Positions 17,609-26,657 of a stretch of DNA of 64,000 bases are shown one piece after another. The DNA comes from Arctic95D-9 sp035967665 (lineage in GTDB: Bacteria > Verrucomicrobiota > Verrucomicrobiia > Verrucomicrobiales > DEV007): positions 124,001 through 188,000 of the forward strand of contig JAYWLB010000041.1 in assembly GCA_035967665.1 (NCBI GenBank), written 5' to 3'. The notes beneath the pieces are model-generated. The model saw only the letters and a list, made by a program, of their open reading frames with translations. It was not told the origin of the DNA and searched no databases. Positions within the stretch are counted from its first letter, which is position 1, and each line of letters starts with the position of its first letter. A program made the position numbers and the translations under genes.

Positions 17609-19033
17609 TCATCGCTCTCCTGCCAGTATCAAATACCGGCTCAGGATCTCGACATTTTCAGCAAAAACAGCGCTGTTAATATAGGCTTCGCCAGTGGCAA
17701 ATTTCGGCTGCCCCGTCAGTAGCTCACCGTCGTAGCGGCTCAGCCATCGCCCCTCGGAATCGAGCGAGTCGAGAATGGCTTTCACCCCTTCCTGCGTCAC
17801 CGGCGACTCAAAAACAGTATCGGGATCTTCACCTCTCGTCGCAGTGCGATAGGCAGTCTTGATCAAATCCAACTCCGGTGTTGTCTTCCAACCATAATGA
17901 TCCGGCAGGTTGGAATCATCAAACGTCGGTGAATAGACTTTTCCACTACGCTCCATGTAGAGGGGCCGGTTCGTCTTCATTTCGTAATACCGGGCGAGCC
18001 GCCCATCGGGCAGAAGTGAACTCTCGAGATACTTCACGCCGGCAACCACCGGCGCCATATACGATTCATCCCCCGTATAGTGAGCAATCCGGAGCAAAGT
18101 CTTCATCGCATCCTCCGACTCACGACCACTCACCGCCGGAGGCTCGAACGCCCGCGCCCAGATCGGATACATCTCAGGTCCGTATTGCTGAGCCCATCCC
18201 CTCTGCGGCTCGGGCAACTGGGCCAAAATCAAAAAGCGGCCCAACTTCTCAAGGGCTTCGCGATACTCCGGCTTCTTATAAACCCGGTCAGCCTCAATCA
18301 GGAGCCTGGAAACCGTTCCGGCGAGACCGTCGTTCAGCGTGTAGTGATCCCAATACTCTTTAATCCGACCTTCAGTTTTCCAGTCATAGTCAGGAAAGGA
18401 AGCCGGCATCTCCCCGTGCGCTTTCACCGGCCCCTGCCAAACCTGCGGAAAAGCCCCGTTCGCAAACTGAGCAGCAAGCAACCTCGGCAGAGCATACTCA
18501 ACCGCTTCGTGAATCTCCCCATCTTCAAAATTGAGAGCCTCATCCAGTTGGATCAGGAAAGTAAGAGCCTCCTGGGTAATCCCGTCATCCAGCGTCGAGT
18601 AGTTCTTCCCCCGTCCCTTTCCATTACGATACTGATCCACCCGCGGGCCTTTCGCATCAAAATCGATCGAGTTGCGCCAGCCGCCGGATTCGAGTTGCCC
18701 GTAGACAAGAGCCCGCCCCGCATCCGTCGCTGCCTTCAGAAAAAACTTTTGCCCCGTAGCCTTGTAGGCGGACAGGTAAGCCATCCCCACTGTCGGAGTC
18801 CCCGGAGCCTGAACCCAAATCTCAGTGGAAGAAGCTTTTCCCTCACCGAGCCGGCGGGAAAAATCGGGAGAGACATAATAAACATAACCGCCCTCGAGAG
18901 CCACTTCGCCATGAAAAAATACCGCAGCCTTCAGCAGCGCAGCATTGACCTCATCGACTGAGGGAGCCCCCTGACAAACGCCCCATCCAAGCCCTGACGC
19001 AAGCGAACCGATCAATAGGAATCTGGCAGTCAT
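17609..19033 (-). CDS. Exported pectate-lyase-like (PL10-type) enzyme
   Basis: 474 residues with a signal peptide (hydrophobic 4-18, cleavage near CQGAPS). The helical-toroid body carries blocks typical of Pec_lyase/PL10-like proteins: GQLESGGWRNSIDFD, YSTLDDGITQEALTFL, AQFANGAFPQVWQGP and LVPDHYGW-like sequence near the end. It would cleave polygalacturonate or a related acidic polysaccharide outside the cytoplasm; the exact substrate cannot be read. It overlaps the PQQ-propeller gene by 4 bases, so the two are co-translated and may act in one polysaccharide-use step. Confidence 0.65.
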   Translation of the reverse strand: MTARFLLIGSLASGLGWGVCQGAPSVDEVNAALLKAAVFFHGEVALEGGYVYYVSPDFSRRLGEGKASSTEIWVQAPGTPTVGMAYLSAYKATGQKFFLKAATDAGRALVYGQLESGGWRNSIDFDAKGPRVDQYRNGKGRGKNYSTLDDGITQEALTFLIQLDEALNFEDGEIHEAVEYALPRLLAAQFANGAFPQVWQGPVKAHGEMPASFPDYDWKTEGRIKEYWDHYTLNDGLAGTVSRLLIEADRVYKKPEYREALEKLGRFLILAQLPEPQRGWAQQYGPEMYPIWARAFEPPAVSGRESEDAMKTLLRIAHYTGDESYMAPVVAGVKYLESSLLPDGRLARYYEMKTNRPLYMERSGKVYSPTFDDSNLPDHYGWKTTPELDLIKTAYRTATRGEDPDTVFESPVTQEGVKAILDSLDSEGRWLSRYDGELLTGQPKFATGEAYINSAVFAENVEILSRYLILAGER

Positions 19034-20304
19034 TCTTCAATGCACCAGAGCGCTTCATGGGTTCGGATAAAAAGCTGCCCGTCAGCAGGAGCAATTGAAG
19101 AATTGGTATGCTCAGCCAAGTCACTTTGAGCGATCACCTTGAAACCTTCCGGCGAAGCCTCGAAAACAACGGAATCTCCCGCCTGACTCAAGGTGTAAAT
19201 GCGATCACCGGCGAGAACAAATGAGCCCCATGATTTCCCTGCCCCGGGGAGCCTGCTTTTCCAAAGTGTTTTCCCTGTTTTCATGTCGTCACAAAAAACG
19301 ATCCCGCCTGCATCCTGATAGTAGAGCTTGCCGCCCTTTGCGACACCCGTCCCGATCCCGCCGTTGTGGCGCACCTCCTGCCAGAGCCGGTGCGACGCAG
19401 TGACGTCACCATTGCCCCCCACTTTGACGCCGATCGAGTTTCCGTGATAACCGCCCATCGCCACGACGACCTCGTCATCGTAAACCGGCGAAGTGTAAAC
19501 AAGAGGATTCAACCCCTCACAAGTCCACAAAACCTCTCCGCTGCGCGGATCAAAGGCCTTTAATTCCTGCGGGAAACTCATGATCAATTCGACCCGGTCC
19601 GCAGTCTTCACAATAATTGGAGTGCTGAAGGATCCGATAACTCCCTTTTCACTCCGATCGCTGAAACCATCGGTCCGTTTTTCCGGATTCCAGACCGGCT
19701 CCTCCCATTTCCAAACCGTCTCTCCCGTCTTTTTATTGAGGCCATAGAGCACCGCATTCTCCGCAGGACCATGATAATGAATCACGAGATCTTCATAAAT
19801 CACCGGTGAGCTGGAGTTTCCCCAGACATGGTCGATCGCTCCGAAATCCCGCTTCCACAATTCCGCTCCCTCATGATCATACGCGATCACCCCGGCGGAG
19901 CCGTGCGAGACGACTACAAAATCCTCCCCTACCGCAGGAGACGCCGAGCAATAGGGGTTCGACCGGTGAGTGCGCTCTTCCGCTGCGTATGCAATGCCCT
20001 TCTGCCACAGGAGCGAGCCGTCCGCCTGACTGAAACACATCAGGTTCCGCGTCTTATCCGCGCTGAGTGGCTGAGTCACGAAAACCTTCCCTCCGAAAAC
20101 AACCGGCGTGGAATTTCCCGCCTCCGGCAATTCAATCCTCCACTTCACGTTCTTCTCCGTCCCCCATTCCAGCGGCAAATCCGGTTCAGACACTTTTCCC
20201 GATCCGAGAATGTCCCCCCGCCAGGAAGGCCACACATCAGCCCGGGCTGACAAAACGGAACCGTAAAACAATACAAGAAGGCAAATCAATCGAACCGGAA
20301 TCAT
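19030..20304 (-). CDS. Exported PQQ-type beta-propeller protein
   Basis: The start at 20304 is chosen because it begins a signal peptide (IPVRLICLLVLFYGSVLSARA); the frame upstream to 20472 reads as noncoding. The mature chain opens WPSWRGD and has repeated blades such as VVFGGKVFVTQPLS, VVVSHGSAGVIAYDHEGAELW and DGSLLWQKG, the pyrrolo-quinoline-quinone-like WD repeat pattern. Blade count is about seven. These proteins are abundant in Planctomycetota and Verrucomicrobiota; most lack enzyme residues and are probably binding or scaffold proteins. Its 4-base overlap with the lyase gene suggests a shared role. Confidence 0.82.
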   Translation of the reverse strand: MIPVRLICLLVLFYGSVLSARADVWPSWRGDILGSGKVSEPDLPLEWGTEKNVKWRIELPEAGNSTPVVFGGKVFVTQPLSADKTRNLMCFSQADGSLLWQKGIAYAAEERTHRSNPYCSASPAVGEDFVVVSHGSAGVIAYDHEGAELWKRDFGAIDHVWGNSSSPVIYEDLVIHYHGPAENAVLYGLNKKTGETVWKWEEPVWNPEKRTDGFSDRSEKGVIGSFSTPIIVKTADRVELIMSFPQELKAFDPRSGEVLWTCEGLNPLVYTSPVYDDEVVVAMGGYHGNSIGVKVGGNGDVTASHRLWQEVRHNGGIGTGVAKGGKLYYQDAGGIVFCDDMKTGKTLWKSRLPGAGKSWGSFVLAGDRIYTLSQAGDSVVFEASPEGFKVIAQSDLAEHTNSSIAPADGQLFIRTHEALWCIEE

Positions 20305-20530
20305 CGTGGAAAAATACTCAATTGGCCCCCACCTGCGCAAGCGAAACACAATCCGCATTCGAGGCATTCCGGTCCGGGCAGCCTTGATCGACACACCAGA
20401 CAGGGTTGGGTTACCGACCTGACAGGGTATCATCGTCAAAAAAGGGGAGGCATCCGGACTCCGCAGGAGCATGCAACAGACTCTCCCCGGCTTGACTCCC
20501 TCTCGCTCTGAGAGAAAACCCTCTTCTCAC

Positions 20531-21244
20531 TCAGGGGAGAGGAAAACCGGCGAGCTTTTCCTCAACCTCCCGGGCCCGCGTCTGCGCGTCCTCATCCAGA
20601 CTCGAGAGCTCCACGATGAATCGCTTCCCCGATTTCTCAAACATCCCTTTACCCTCTTTCACCGCGAGCAATTTCGCGGTCATGACCTGGCCGCTGGTAT
20701 TTTTCCACTCCTGCTCCATTCCCCAGAGAGGCTTCGCCACCGTGAGGAAGGGAATCTCCTTCGCAGCGATCCCCATGTCGTAGGTAAAAGTCCTTCGCTT
20801 GTGAGCGACCGTCTCCACAGGGGCACCATCCTCGAGACGATCCGCCCCCGGCAAATCCTCAATGATCACCAACCCGTTCCTTAAAACCCGTGCGCCGTTT
20901 TGAAATTCCGGACCGCTCTCATCCTCGACAAGATCGATTTGAACGACGACCCCGTCGGGGGTGATCTGAAAAACGGTTCCCTTCACCAAACAGGCATCGA
21001 ACTTGGCATTCTCCATCGCCCCGGAGAATTTGGCTTTCACCGCTGCCAGTTGCGAAGCCGACACCCCCGCCCAGGGAAGGGTCACAAACGAACTCTCTCC
21101 TTCCACCCGGTAAACCGCTCCGTCCTTACAAACCTCAACCAGCTCCGCGTCAAAATAGCTGGTGCCGTCCACTTCGATCGTTTCAGAAGAGGCGGGGGAA
21201 AGCCCGCACAGGAAGAGGCAGAATACGGCAAACGGTAACTTCAT
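20531..21244 (-). CDS. Exported protein with SHD1-like domain
   Basis: The start at 21244 opens a signal peptide (KLPFAVFCLFLCGLSPASS); the longer frame overlaps the upstream gene. The mature part has beta-rich repeats, and its end (QVMTAKLLAVKEGKGMFEKS, then RFIVELSSLDEDAQ) resembles the SLA1 homology domain 1 found in many exported Planctomycetota/Verrucomicrobiota proteins. Function unknown. It lies 28 bases downstream of the low-complexity SH3-like protein gene and is probably cotranscribed with it. Confidence 0.6.
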   Translation of the reverse strand: MKLPFAVFCLFLCGLSPASSETIEVDGTSYFDAELVEVCKDGAVYRVEGESSFVTLPWAGVSASQLAAVKAKFSGAMENAKFDACLVKGTVFQITPDGVVVQIDLVEDESGPEFQNGARVLRNGLVIIEDLPGADRLEDGAPVETVAHKRRTFTYDMGIAAKEIPFLTVAKPLWGMEQEWKNTSGQVMTAKLLAVKEGKGMFEKSGKRFIVELSSLDEDAQTRAREVEEKLAGFPLP

Positions 21245-21272
21245 GGCAAATAATTCACCGCCAGCGGCCGCT

Positions 21273-22796
21273 TCAGTTTCCCGATGGAGCGAACTGACCA
21301 CCGGCTTCATTCGATGAGGCAGGACGTAGATTCTTCGTCTGAATGACGCCCTCAGAGCCACCTTGAGCGAGCACCGAAGCCCACTGCTCACCCGGTTTCA
21401 GCATTTGCACGACCGTTCCGGCAGGGAGCGCCCGCACTTCCGACTGCATCCTGTCAGCGCCATAAACCATGAACTGAGCGGTGGAAGTAACCACATACAT
21501 ACTGTTGCCGGAGCTGTTAACCGTCGTCGTCGTTGGAATTCCGGGCGAACCACCCGTCGCCGCCTTCGTGATTTTGGGAATCGAAAGGTTGGGTTTAGGT
21601 AAAGAAAAGCCACTGCGCTCCTTCTCCATCGTCTGACCGGGAAGCTCGATACTGCCCGTGGAAGAAGGCGCCACCTCGGCATCCCGAGCGACATCGGCCG
21701 CAGTGTAACCGCCGCCGAGACTTCCTGTCGGAGCGCTCTGAACCGCACCGGCAGGGAAAAGGCTCGCATCGATTGTGCCCACCGTAGTCTCCGCCTCCTT
21801 TTTCTTTCCGCCAAAACTGAAGAGCCCGCCTCCGCGGGAAGATGAAGAGGAATCTGAAGAACTCCCCCCGCCACGGAGACGACTGAAAAATCCTGTCTTC
21901 TCCTCCTCCGTATCAGGCAGAGAACTTGAAAAGGAAACTTCGGAAGGCTGCGAAGGAGGCGTATCCGCTGCCGTCGGTGCCTCGGACTTGTTCACCGGGG
22001 AATAACCATCGACAAGAGCCGCGCCGGAAATACGGGGGATCGTTCCCGGCTTCGTCGGAGCCGTCGAAACCTGTTGCGGCTGCGGCTGAGGTTGTGACCT
22101 CTGTGTTGGAGCTGCATTGGACTGGCTGAAACTCGGCTCACTTCCCGCCTCCGATACCGGAGCGCTTTCCTGAGAATCACCACCGTCACGCCCGCCGCCG
22201 ACAAACGGAAGACGCGGCACCGGAATATTCGGTAAACTGATATTGCTGAGCATCCCGCCTTCAGATGATTTCTTGCGTCCGAAAAGCCCGCGCTTCTGTT
22301 CCGCCGCCGCAGCGGCCTCCCGCTCTTCTTCAGCAATAATCGCGGTCAGGAAAGCATCGGGGACGTTGCGCTCCACTTTGACATTTCCCGTCGAAGTCTT
22401 CCACGTCGACATATCGTTCGAACTCACCTTGTTGTAGGCCGTCGCGGCGCGCTCCCACTTCATCCGGTTCGCCATTTCGCGCTTCATCAATTTCACCTCA
22501 CGCGCCGACTCAATCGCTTTGACCCGGTTGCGCTCTTCAATACTGCGATCAGCGGACCGCGACATCGAAGCTGCAGTCGCCTCGCCCATCGCCCCCTGAG
22601 CCGAAGTTCTTACCTGAATCATCTCAGCCTGACGGTTTGTCATCCCCGGATTGATCGCTGTCGGGACCCCCGTCGTCATCCCCGCCTCCGCTGACGGTTC
22701 AGCTGCGTAGCTGGCTGCGGAAGGCGCCTGAGCAAACACTGAACCTCCCGTTAAAAGGTTGACCACAGGTAATGCAAGAGCCACGCGGAGGGTCAT
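21273..22796 (-). CDS. Exported low-complexity protein with SH3-like C-terminus
   Basis: The ATG at 22796 has AGGTC 7 bases upstream and begins a signal peptide; a start at 22835 would add 13 residues. After a conserved-looking helical region (IEERNRVKAIESAREVKLMK), the chain turns into Ser/Pro/Gln/Gly-rich sequence (about 170-430) with two GLFGRKK/GLFSFGGKKK-like motifs. The last 70 residues (MYVVTSTAQFMVYGADRM, then GTVVQMLKPGEQWASV) look like a bacterial SH3 domain, which often binds cell wall. Probably a surface or wall-associated protein; partner unknown. Confidence 0.6.
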   Translation of the reverse strand: MTLRVALALPVVNLLTGGSVFAQAPSAASYAAEPSAEAGMTTGVPTAINPGMTNRQAEMIQVRTSAQGAMGEATAASMSRSADRSIEERNRVKAIESAREVKLMKREMANRMKWERAATAYNKVSSNDMSTWKTSTGNVKVERNVPDAFLTAIIAEEEREAAAAAEQKRGLFGRKKSSEGGMLSNISLPNIPVPRLPFVGGGRDGGDSQESAPVSEAGSEPSFSQSNAAPTQRSQPQPQPQQVSTAPTKPGTIPRISGAALVDGYSPVNKSEAPTAADTPPSQPSEVSFSSSLPDTEEEKTGFFSRLRGGGSSSDSSSSSRGGGLFSFGGKKKEAETTVGTIDASLFPAGAVQSAPTGSLGGGYTAADVARDAEVAPSSTGSIELPGQTMEKERSGFSLPKPNLSIPKITKAATGGSPGIPTTTTVNSSGNSMYVVTSTAQFMVYGADRMQSEVRALPAGTVVQMLKPGEQWASVLAQGGSEGVIQTKNLRPASSNEAGGQFAPSGN

Positions 22797-23155
22797 GGCT
22801 TTTGACCTGATTGAAATGATAAATCGATCAATCATGATTTTCGTGAATGAAAATTTTTAAAAAAGTAACGGCAAAGCAGTGATTCGTCCACCAAAGCATT
22901 AAAAACTTATCATTCTCAAACCTGCGAAAAGCAGTCAGGGCGGTTCCTCAAGCGGTGTCGTTCGTGTTTCACTACCTATAACGCAATTGCATTTACACCC
23001 CTTAGTATTTTTGATAGTCTGAGACGTGAATCAACGTATCTGCGGTCAAATTCCAATGCAATCGAAGGGCATTCCAATGCCTCAGATTCCCGCCCATCCC
23101 CCCGGTTGGCAGGAATAAAGGTCGCAGTCCCAAACGCAAAACTACCCAAAAGACC
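22797..23155. other. Divergent intergenic region, no gene seen
   Basis: 359 bases between two divergently transcribed genes. I see no ORF with coding character and no RNA gene. ATTCCAATGC occurs twice in direct orientation (23050-23059 and 23071-23080), 21 bases apart, about 80-105 bases ahead of the plus-strand gene; it could be a regulator site. Promoters for both genes must lie here but cannot be fixed by eye. Confidence 0.4.
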
Positions 23156-23791
23156 ATGATAAAACCCACCTCACTCCTTGTTTTACCACTCCTTGCCTTT
23201 TCCCTTCTGATTCCCTGCGGTGTTGCGCACGCGCAGAGTTTCAAGGCCGCCTATGACGAAGGGGTCCGTCTCTACGATGCCGGCGATTACGAAGAAGCTC
23301 TCGCACGCTTCGAAATCGCGGTTCGCGCCAACCCGCGATCGCCTCACGCCCGCAGCTACATGATCAAAAGCAAAACCGCGGTCGCACAGGGACTCGGCTC
23401 GAAGAAGAGCATGGAAAAAGATCTCGCGAAAATCATCATTCCCCAGATCAATTTTGAAGACGCCCCCATTGGCGACGTCCTTCAGTACCTCGCGGCCCGC
23501 ACCGAGGAACTCACTCAGGGAAAACTGCGACCCAACATCATTTACAAAGGCACCCCTGAACAGCGCCAGAACACCCTCATCACCCTGTCCGTCCGGAATG
23601 TTCCCGTGACTGAAGCACTTCGCTACGTCGGCCAGATCAGCCGCACGCACTTCGCCTATGAAGAACACGCCGTCGTCGCTGATCCTAACTGGGTTTCGCC
23701 ACCGAACCCTAAACTTCAGGCCGCCGAAAAAGCAGAAGCCGAGGCGAATACCGACATCTTCAGCCAGCCTGCGAAAAACGTCTTCGACTAG
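23156..23791 (+). CDS. Exported TPR plus secretin-N-like (STN) protein
   Basis: 211 residues: signal peptide (cleavage after AHA), one TPR-like helix pair (FKAAYDEGVRLYDAGDYEEA), then a domain opening IIIPQINFEDAPIGDVLQYL and containing NTLITLSVRNVPVTEALRYV, which matches the STN/N0 fold at the periplasmic end of PilQ/GspD-type secretins and TonB receptors. The beta-barrel secretin domain is missing, so this is a stand-alone accessory domain. It may dock to a pilus or type II secretion machine encoded elsewhere. Compact, complete-looking gene rather than a truncated one. Confidence 0.7.
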   Translation: MIKPTSLLVLPLLAFSLLIPCGVAHAQSFKAAYDEGVRLYDAGDYEEALARFEIAVRANPRSPHARSYMIKSKTAVAQGLGSKKSMEKDLAKIIIPQINFEDAPIGDVLQYLAARTEELTQGKLRPNIIYKGTPEQRQNTLITLSVRNVPVTEALRYVGQISRTHFAYEEHAVVADPNWVSPPNPKLQAAEKAEAEANTDIFSQPAKNVFD

Positions 23792-23857
23792 GCTGATTCC
23801 GCACACTCACGCCGAAAAAATTTGCAGACCTCTTAGCAGTCGCTGTTAATAGTCGGC

Positions 23858-24514
23858 TTGAGCGCAGACCAAAAACCAGTAGCCGTCATAACCGGCGGCG
23901 AAGGAGATCTCGCGATTGTGCTTGCTGCGCAATTCGCGGCGGCAGGATTCCACGTCCTCGCACCGGGACGACAGGAGCTCGATGTGACCTCATCGAAGTC
24001 CGTGGAAACCTTTTTTGCTCCGCTGGAGCGAATCGATCTCCTCATCAACAACGCCGGGATCACCCGGGACGGGTTGTTTCTCAAACAATCCCCCGCTGCG
24101 TGGGACGCCGTCATCGACACCAATTTAAAAGGCGCCCAACTTTGCTCCCAGGCTGCCGCCGCTCTCATGATGCGGGCCCGCTGCGGCCATATCATCAACG
24201 TGGGCTCGTATTCAGCGATCAGACCACCTCTCGGCCAGACCGCCTACGCCGCTTCGAAAGCCGGGCTCATCGGCCTGACCAAAAGCTACGCCCTCGAACT
24301 CGGGAAACGGAACATCCGGAGCAACTGTGTCCTCCCCGGCTTCCTCGAAACCCGCATGACCGCCCCCCTCTCCGACGCCGTGAAGGAGGCAGCAAAAGGG
24401 AAACACGCCCTGAAAAGGTTTAACACCGTCGAAGAAGCGGCCCGTTTCATCGTCTTTCTCCAAAGCTCCCCCCACATCTCCGGCCAGGTATTTCAGCTCG
24501 ATTCGAGAGTTTAA
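23858..24514 (+). CDS. Short-chain dehydrogenase/reductase
   Basis: 218 residues with the classical SDR layout: nucleotide-binding loop near 12-19, DLLINNAGITRDG, catalytic Ser in NVGSYSA, and YAASK (Tyr and Lys). The cofactor loop reads TGGEGDLA instead of TG-x3-GIG, so the third Gly is replaced. No ATG exists between the preceding in-frame stop at 23834 and this region, so a TTG at 23858 is taken as start. The closest well-known relatives are FabG-like 3-oxoacyl reductases, but substrate cannot be assigned. It lies just upstream of tRNA-Ser. Confidence 0.82.
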   Translation: MSADQKPVAVITGGEGDLAIVLAAQFAAAGFHVLAPGRQELDVTSSKSVETFFAPLERIDLLINNAGITRDGLFLKQSPAAWDAVIDTNLKGAQLCSQAAAALMMRARCGHIINVGSYSAIRPPLGQTAYAASKAGLIGLTKSYALELGKRNIRSNCVLPGFLETRMTAPLSDAVKEAAKGKHALKRFNTVEEAARFIVFLQSSPHISGQVFQLDSRV

Positions 24515-24631
24515 ACGTTTGAATGAGGCTCCAATCCGAAAAAAATGCACCGAGTTGCATAGTGATTGTTGAAAATCAAAATCATCCGTGTAGATTCGCG
24601 CCGACCTTTGAGTGTTTTCCCTTCGAAAACC

Positions 24632-25957
24632 TCAATCACTTAATGGAGAGGTGGCAGAGTGGTCGAATGCGTCGGTCTTGAAAACCGAAGTGCCGCAAGG
24701 TACCGTGGGTTCGAATCCCACCCTCTCTATTTTTTTGCCCTTTGGACAGGGTTGGGCAACGTCGCCCAACTCTACTGATTCTGAACGACTTACAGAGGTT
24801 TCCTGTTCGTTCTCATTGATGCCAATTTCCCCAGATATGGACATATTTGGACAGCTTTTCCCAGCGTTTAGGGAAGCTATAGGGGATGATTGAAGGGAAG
24901 GTAGCTTTTCGATCGCTTCGGCTAACGGAAGCTTTGAAGCATCCGTGTAAGTTTTCATTGTCAGCCGCATATCGCTATGACGCATCAACTCCATTGCAAC
25001 ACGCGGCTGTATATTCTGAGACGCTAAGAAGGTTCCGCACGTTGTTCGCAGCCCCTTAAATAGAAGTGGGCGGTCTTGCTCATCCAGCCCACCAACCCCG
25101 GCCTCTTCGAGATCGAGCCTAAAGCGTGGAGACTTAGGAATTCCCCTGTAAAAGACTTTCTGATTTCTGGCAGTCCGCTTCGGAGATTTGCCCATCTCTC
25201 TCATCAGGCGCAGGGCAGAAACAGCATCGCGGTGAATCGGGAGTATATCGGCCTGACGATTCTTTGTTTTCGATGACTTGAGTTTGAACACCGGTGGAAC
25301 AGATTCCAAATCGATCTCATGCCACTCAAGAGTCCTCAACTCTCCCTTCCTTAACCCGGAATAGGCAGCAACCGTATAAACCGCAGCCCGGTATGGGTGA
25401 GCCGTTGCAACCAACTTAGCAAGCTCTTCAAAGGTAAAACTTCGAGCAGGATCATCATGCTCTTGCAGGGTCTCTACGACCTCGAGAGGATTTACGGCGA
25501 TCATCTCCCGCTTTTTCATCCAATTGAGAAAACAGCGAACATGGGAAAGATAATGGTTAAGCGTTTTCGCCTTTATTTCCCCCGCTCGAAACTTCTCAGC
25601 ACACCACGCCTCAAAACTCTTCGATGTAATATCTCTAACGAATTTCCAACCGCACTCTTCTATGACCCGGGCGACTCGATGATTAGAATTCTTTCGGTGC
25701 TTGTGAGAAGTCGTAGGCGCTAACCCATTCTTGATCCACTCAGCAAGGAGATCTTTCAAATGTGTTTTAGCAACATCGCGCTGAATCTTCGGAGAAAGAA
25801 TTCCCGCCATTTCCAATTCGGTTTCCTTCACGAGCTCGCGTGCACGTTGCTCAGCTACATCTTTGTTTTGAGTCCGCAAAGGCTTATCAAAAAAGAGTCC
25901 ATCGACGTAAAAGCGGACACGCCAAGACCTTGATCTCTTCGGTTTAAACACTCTCAT
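24632..25957 (-). CDS. int: Tyrosine site-specific integrase
   Basis: 441 residues: N-terminal Arm-type domain, SAM-like core-binding domain (about 65-160), and catalytic domain (about 170-345) with R203 in GLRKGEL, R304 in FKGLRTT (the usual His of HxxR is Lys here), H327 in MRHSD and nucleophile Y337 in TYTD. It should catalyse integration and excision at tRNA-Ser. It overlaps the Xis-like gene by 4 bases. The frame continues past the catalytic domain through the att core and antisense across the tRNA, so residues from about 419 to the stop are host-derived and would change on excision. Confidence 0.93.
   Translation of the reverse strand: MRVFKPKRSRSWRVRFYVDGLFFDKPLRTQNKDVAEQRARELVKETELEMAGILSPKIQRDVAKTHLKDLLAEWIKNGLAPTTSHKHRKNSNHRVARVIEECGWKFVRDITSKSFEAWCAEKFRAGEIKAKTLNHYLSHVRCFLNWMKKREMIAVNPLEVVETLQEHDDPARSFTFEELAKLVATAHPYRAAVYTVAAYSGLRKGELRTLEWHEIDLESVPPVFKLKSSKTKNRQADILPIHRDAVSALRLMREMGKSPKRTARNQKVFYRGIPKSPRFRLDLEEAGVGGLDEQDRPLLFKGLRTTCGTFLASQNIQPRVAMELMRHSDMRLTMKTYTDASKLPLAEAIEKLPSLQSSPIASLNAGKSCPNMSISGEIGINENEQETSVSRSESVELGDVAQPCPKGKKIERVGFEPTVPCGTSVFKTDAFDHSATSPLSD
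24645..24729 (+). tRNA. tRNA-Ser (UGA)
   Basis: Full class-II cloverleaf: acceptor GGAGAGG pairs with CCTCTCT (one G-U), D-arm GCAGAGTGGTCGAATGC, anticodon arm TCGGT-CTTGAAA-ACCGA with anticodon TGA, long variable arm (GTGCCGCAAGGTAC), and T-arm GTGGGTTCGAATCCCAC. The discriminator is the A at 24729. CCA is not encoded. Its last 25 bases are the attachment core of the mobile element, so the element restores the 3' end when it integrates. Confidence 0.96.
24705..24729 (+). repeat. attL core (25 bp)
   Basis: Identical to 30813-30837 over 25 bases, covering the T-arm, acceptor 3' strand and discriminator of tRNA-Ser. Flanking bases differ (C/G on the left, T/C on the right), which fixes the core limits. 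Confidence 0.93.
24849..24892 (+). repeat. Left 44-bp direct repeat near attL
   Basis: Matches 30714-30757 at 39 of 44 positions without gaps. It starts 120 bases inside the left core. In a circle the two copies would flank attP in the same orientation, as arm-type integrase sites do. It also encodes QSSPIASLNAGKSCP of the integrase. Confidence 0.8.
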
Positions 25958-26142
25958 CGCCGCCCTCTTTTTCCGGACAAGTTTTCGAGATAATGCATTA
26001 GATCTGTCTCCTTGACTAACACCCGTCCACCCTCATCAACAGATTTCAGCTTTCCGCTGGAAATCCTGCGGCGAACCGATTTGACACTCAATCGTAGAAT
26101 CTCCGCCACCTCCTCTAATATGAGTAACTTCGGAAAACTCAT
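25954..26142 (-). CDS. Xis-like helix-turn-helix protein
   Basis: 62 residues with a MerR/excisionase-type winged helix: LEEVAEILRLSVKSVRRRIS followed by GGRVLVKETDLMHYL. Size and fold match excisionase-family (HTH_17) proteins that bend attachment-site DNA and favour excision. The start overlaps the 165-aa gene by 4 bases and the end overlaps int by 4 bases, so all three are translated from one message. Excision control is inferred from family and position. Confidence 0.8.
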   Translation of the reverse strand: MSFPKLLILEEVAEILRLSVKSVRRRISSGKLKSVDEGGRVLVKETDLMHYLENLSGKRGRR

Positions 26143-26636
26143 TTCTCAAACTCCTCTCCAGTTTGCTTGAAACGGTGCTTTCTCCATTTGGACTGCCAAT
26201 GCCAGAACTCCCCGTCCCAATCAGGCTTGTTGCCTTCGAGCTCTTCTCGCGTGATTCGACCGAGACGGACAATTCGTTCCTCAAGCTCAACCGCCCAGGC
26301 CTTCAGTTCGGACGAGGGAATGTAAACAAGGGGCATTTCACGGACCTTGCGCGGCTTCCCGAAAATGCTCATTCTTGTCGAAGTGACATGAAAACAGAAG
26401 GCGGTCAGCTTCCCTTCCTTCAACCGCTTATGAACTGCCGCTCGCGAAACAGGCGCGAACATTCCCGCTCCACCGGGTGAAACCGTCGGCCCACCGATTA
26501 AGTCGACAATCTCAAACCAAGGCCCTGAAACTTCTTCGGGTCCTGATGCGCGGTAAAGTCGAGTGCCCGGATCCGGCTTACCAATTACTTCCAGCGCTTC
26601 ATCTGGAATCTCAACAAAAGGAAAATTCTCATCCAT
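26139..26636 (-). CDS. Element-encoded protein of unknown function, possible DNA binder
   Basis: 165 residues, acidic N-terminus and basic C-terminus (HWQSKWRKHRFKQ). Residues about 62-85 (FAPVSRAAVHKRLKEGKLTA) look like a helix-turn-helix of the kind found in small regulators, followed by a strand-rich part. It is first in the 165aa-xis-int operon and lies just downstream of a 10-bp inverted repeat, so it may be the element's repressor or copy-control protein. That role is inference; I cannot name the family. Confidence 0.6.
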   Translation of the reverse strand: MDENFPFVEIPDEALEVIGKPDPGTRLYRASGPEEVSGPWFEIVDLIGGPTVSPGGAGMFAPVSRAAVHKRLKEGKLTAFCFHVTSTRMSIFGKPRKVREMPLVYIPSSELKAWAVELEERIVRLGRITREELEGNKPDWDGEFWHWQSKWRKHRFKQTGEEFEK

Positions 26637-26657
26637 AGGAGGACAGAATTTCCCAAA

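Noticed and set aside
24632..25957. The integrase as an integron IntI
   Set aside because: It has an Arm-type N-terminus, targets tRNA-Ser and I see no IntI-specific patch; it fits phage/island integrases.
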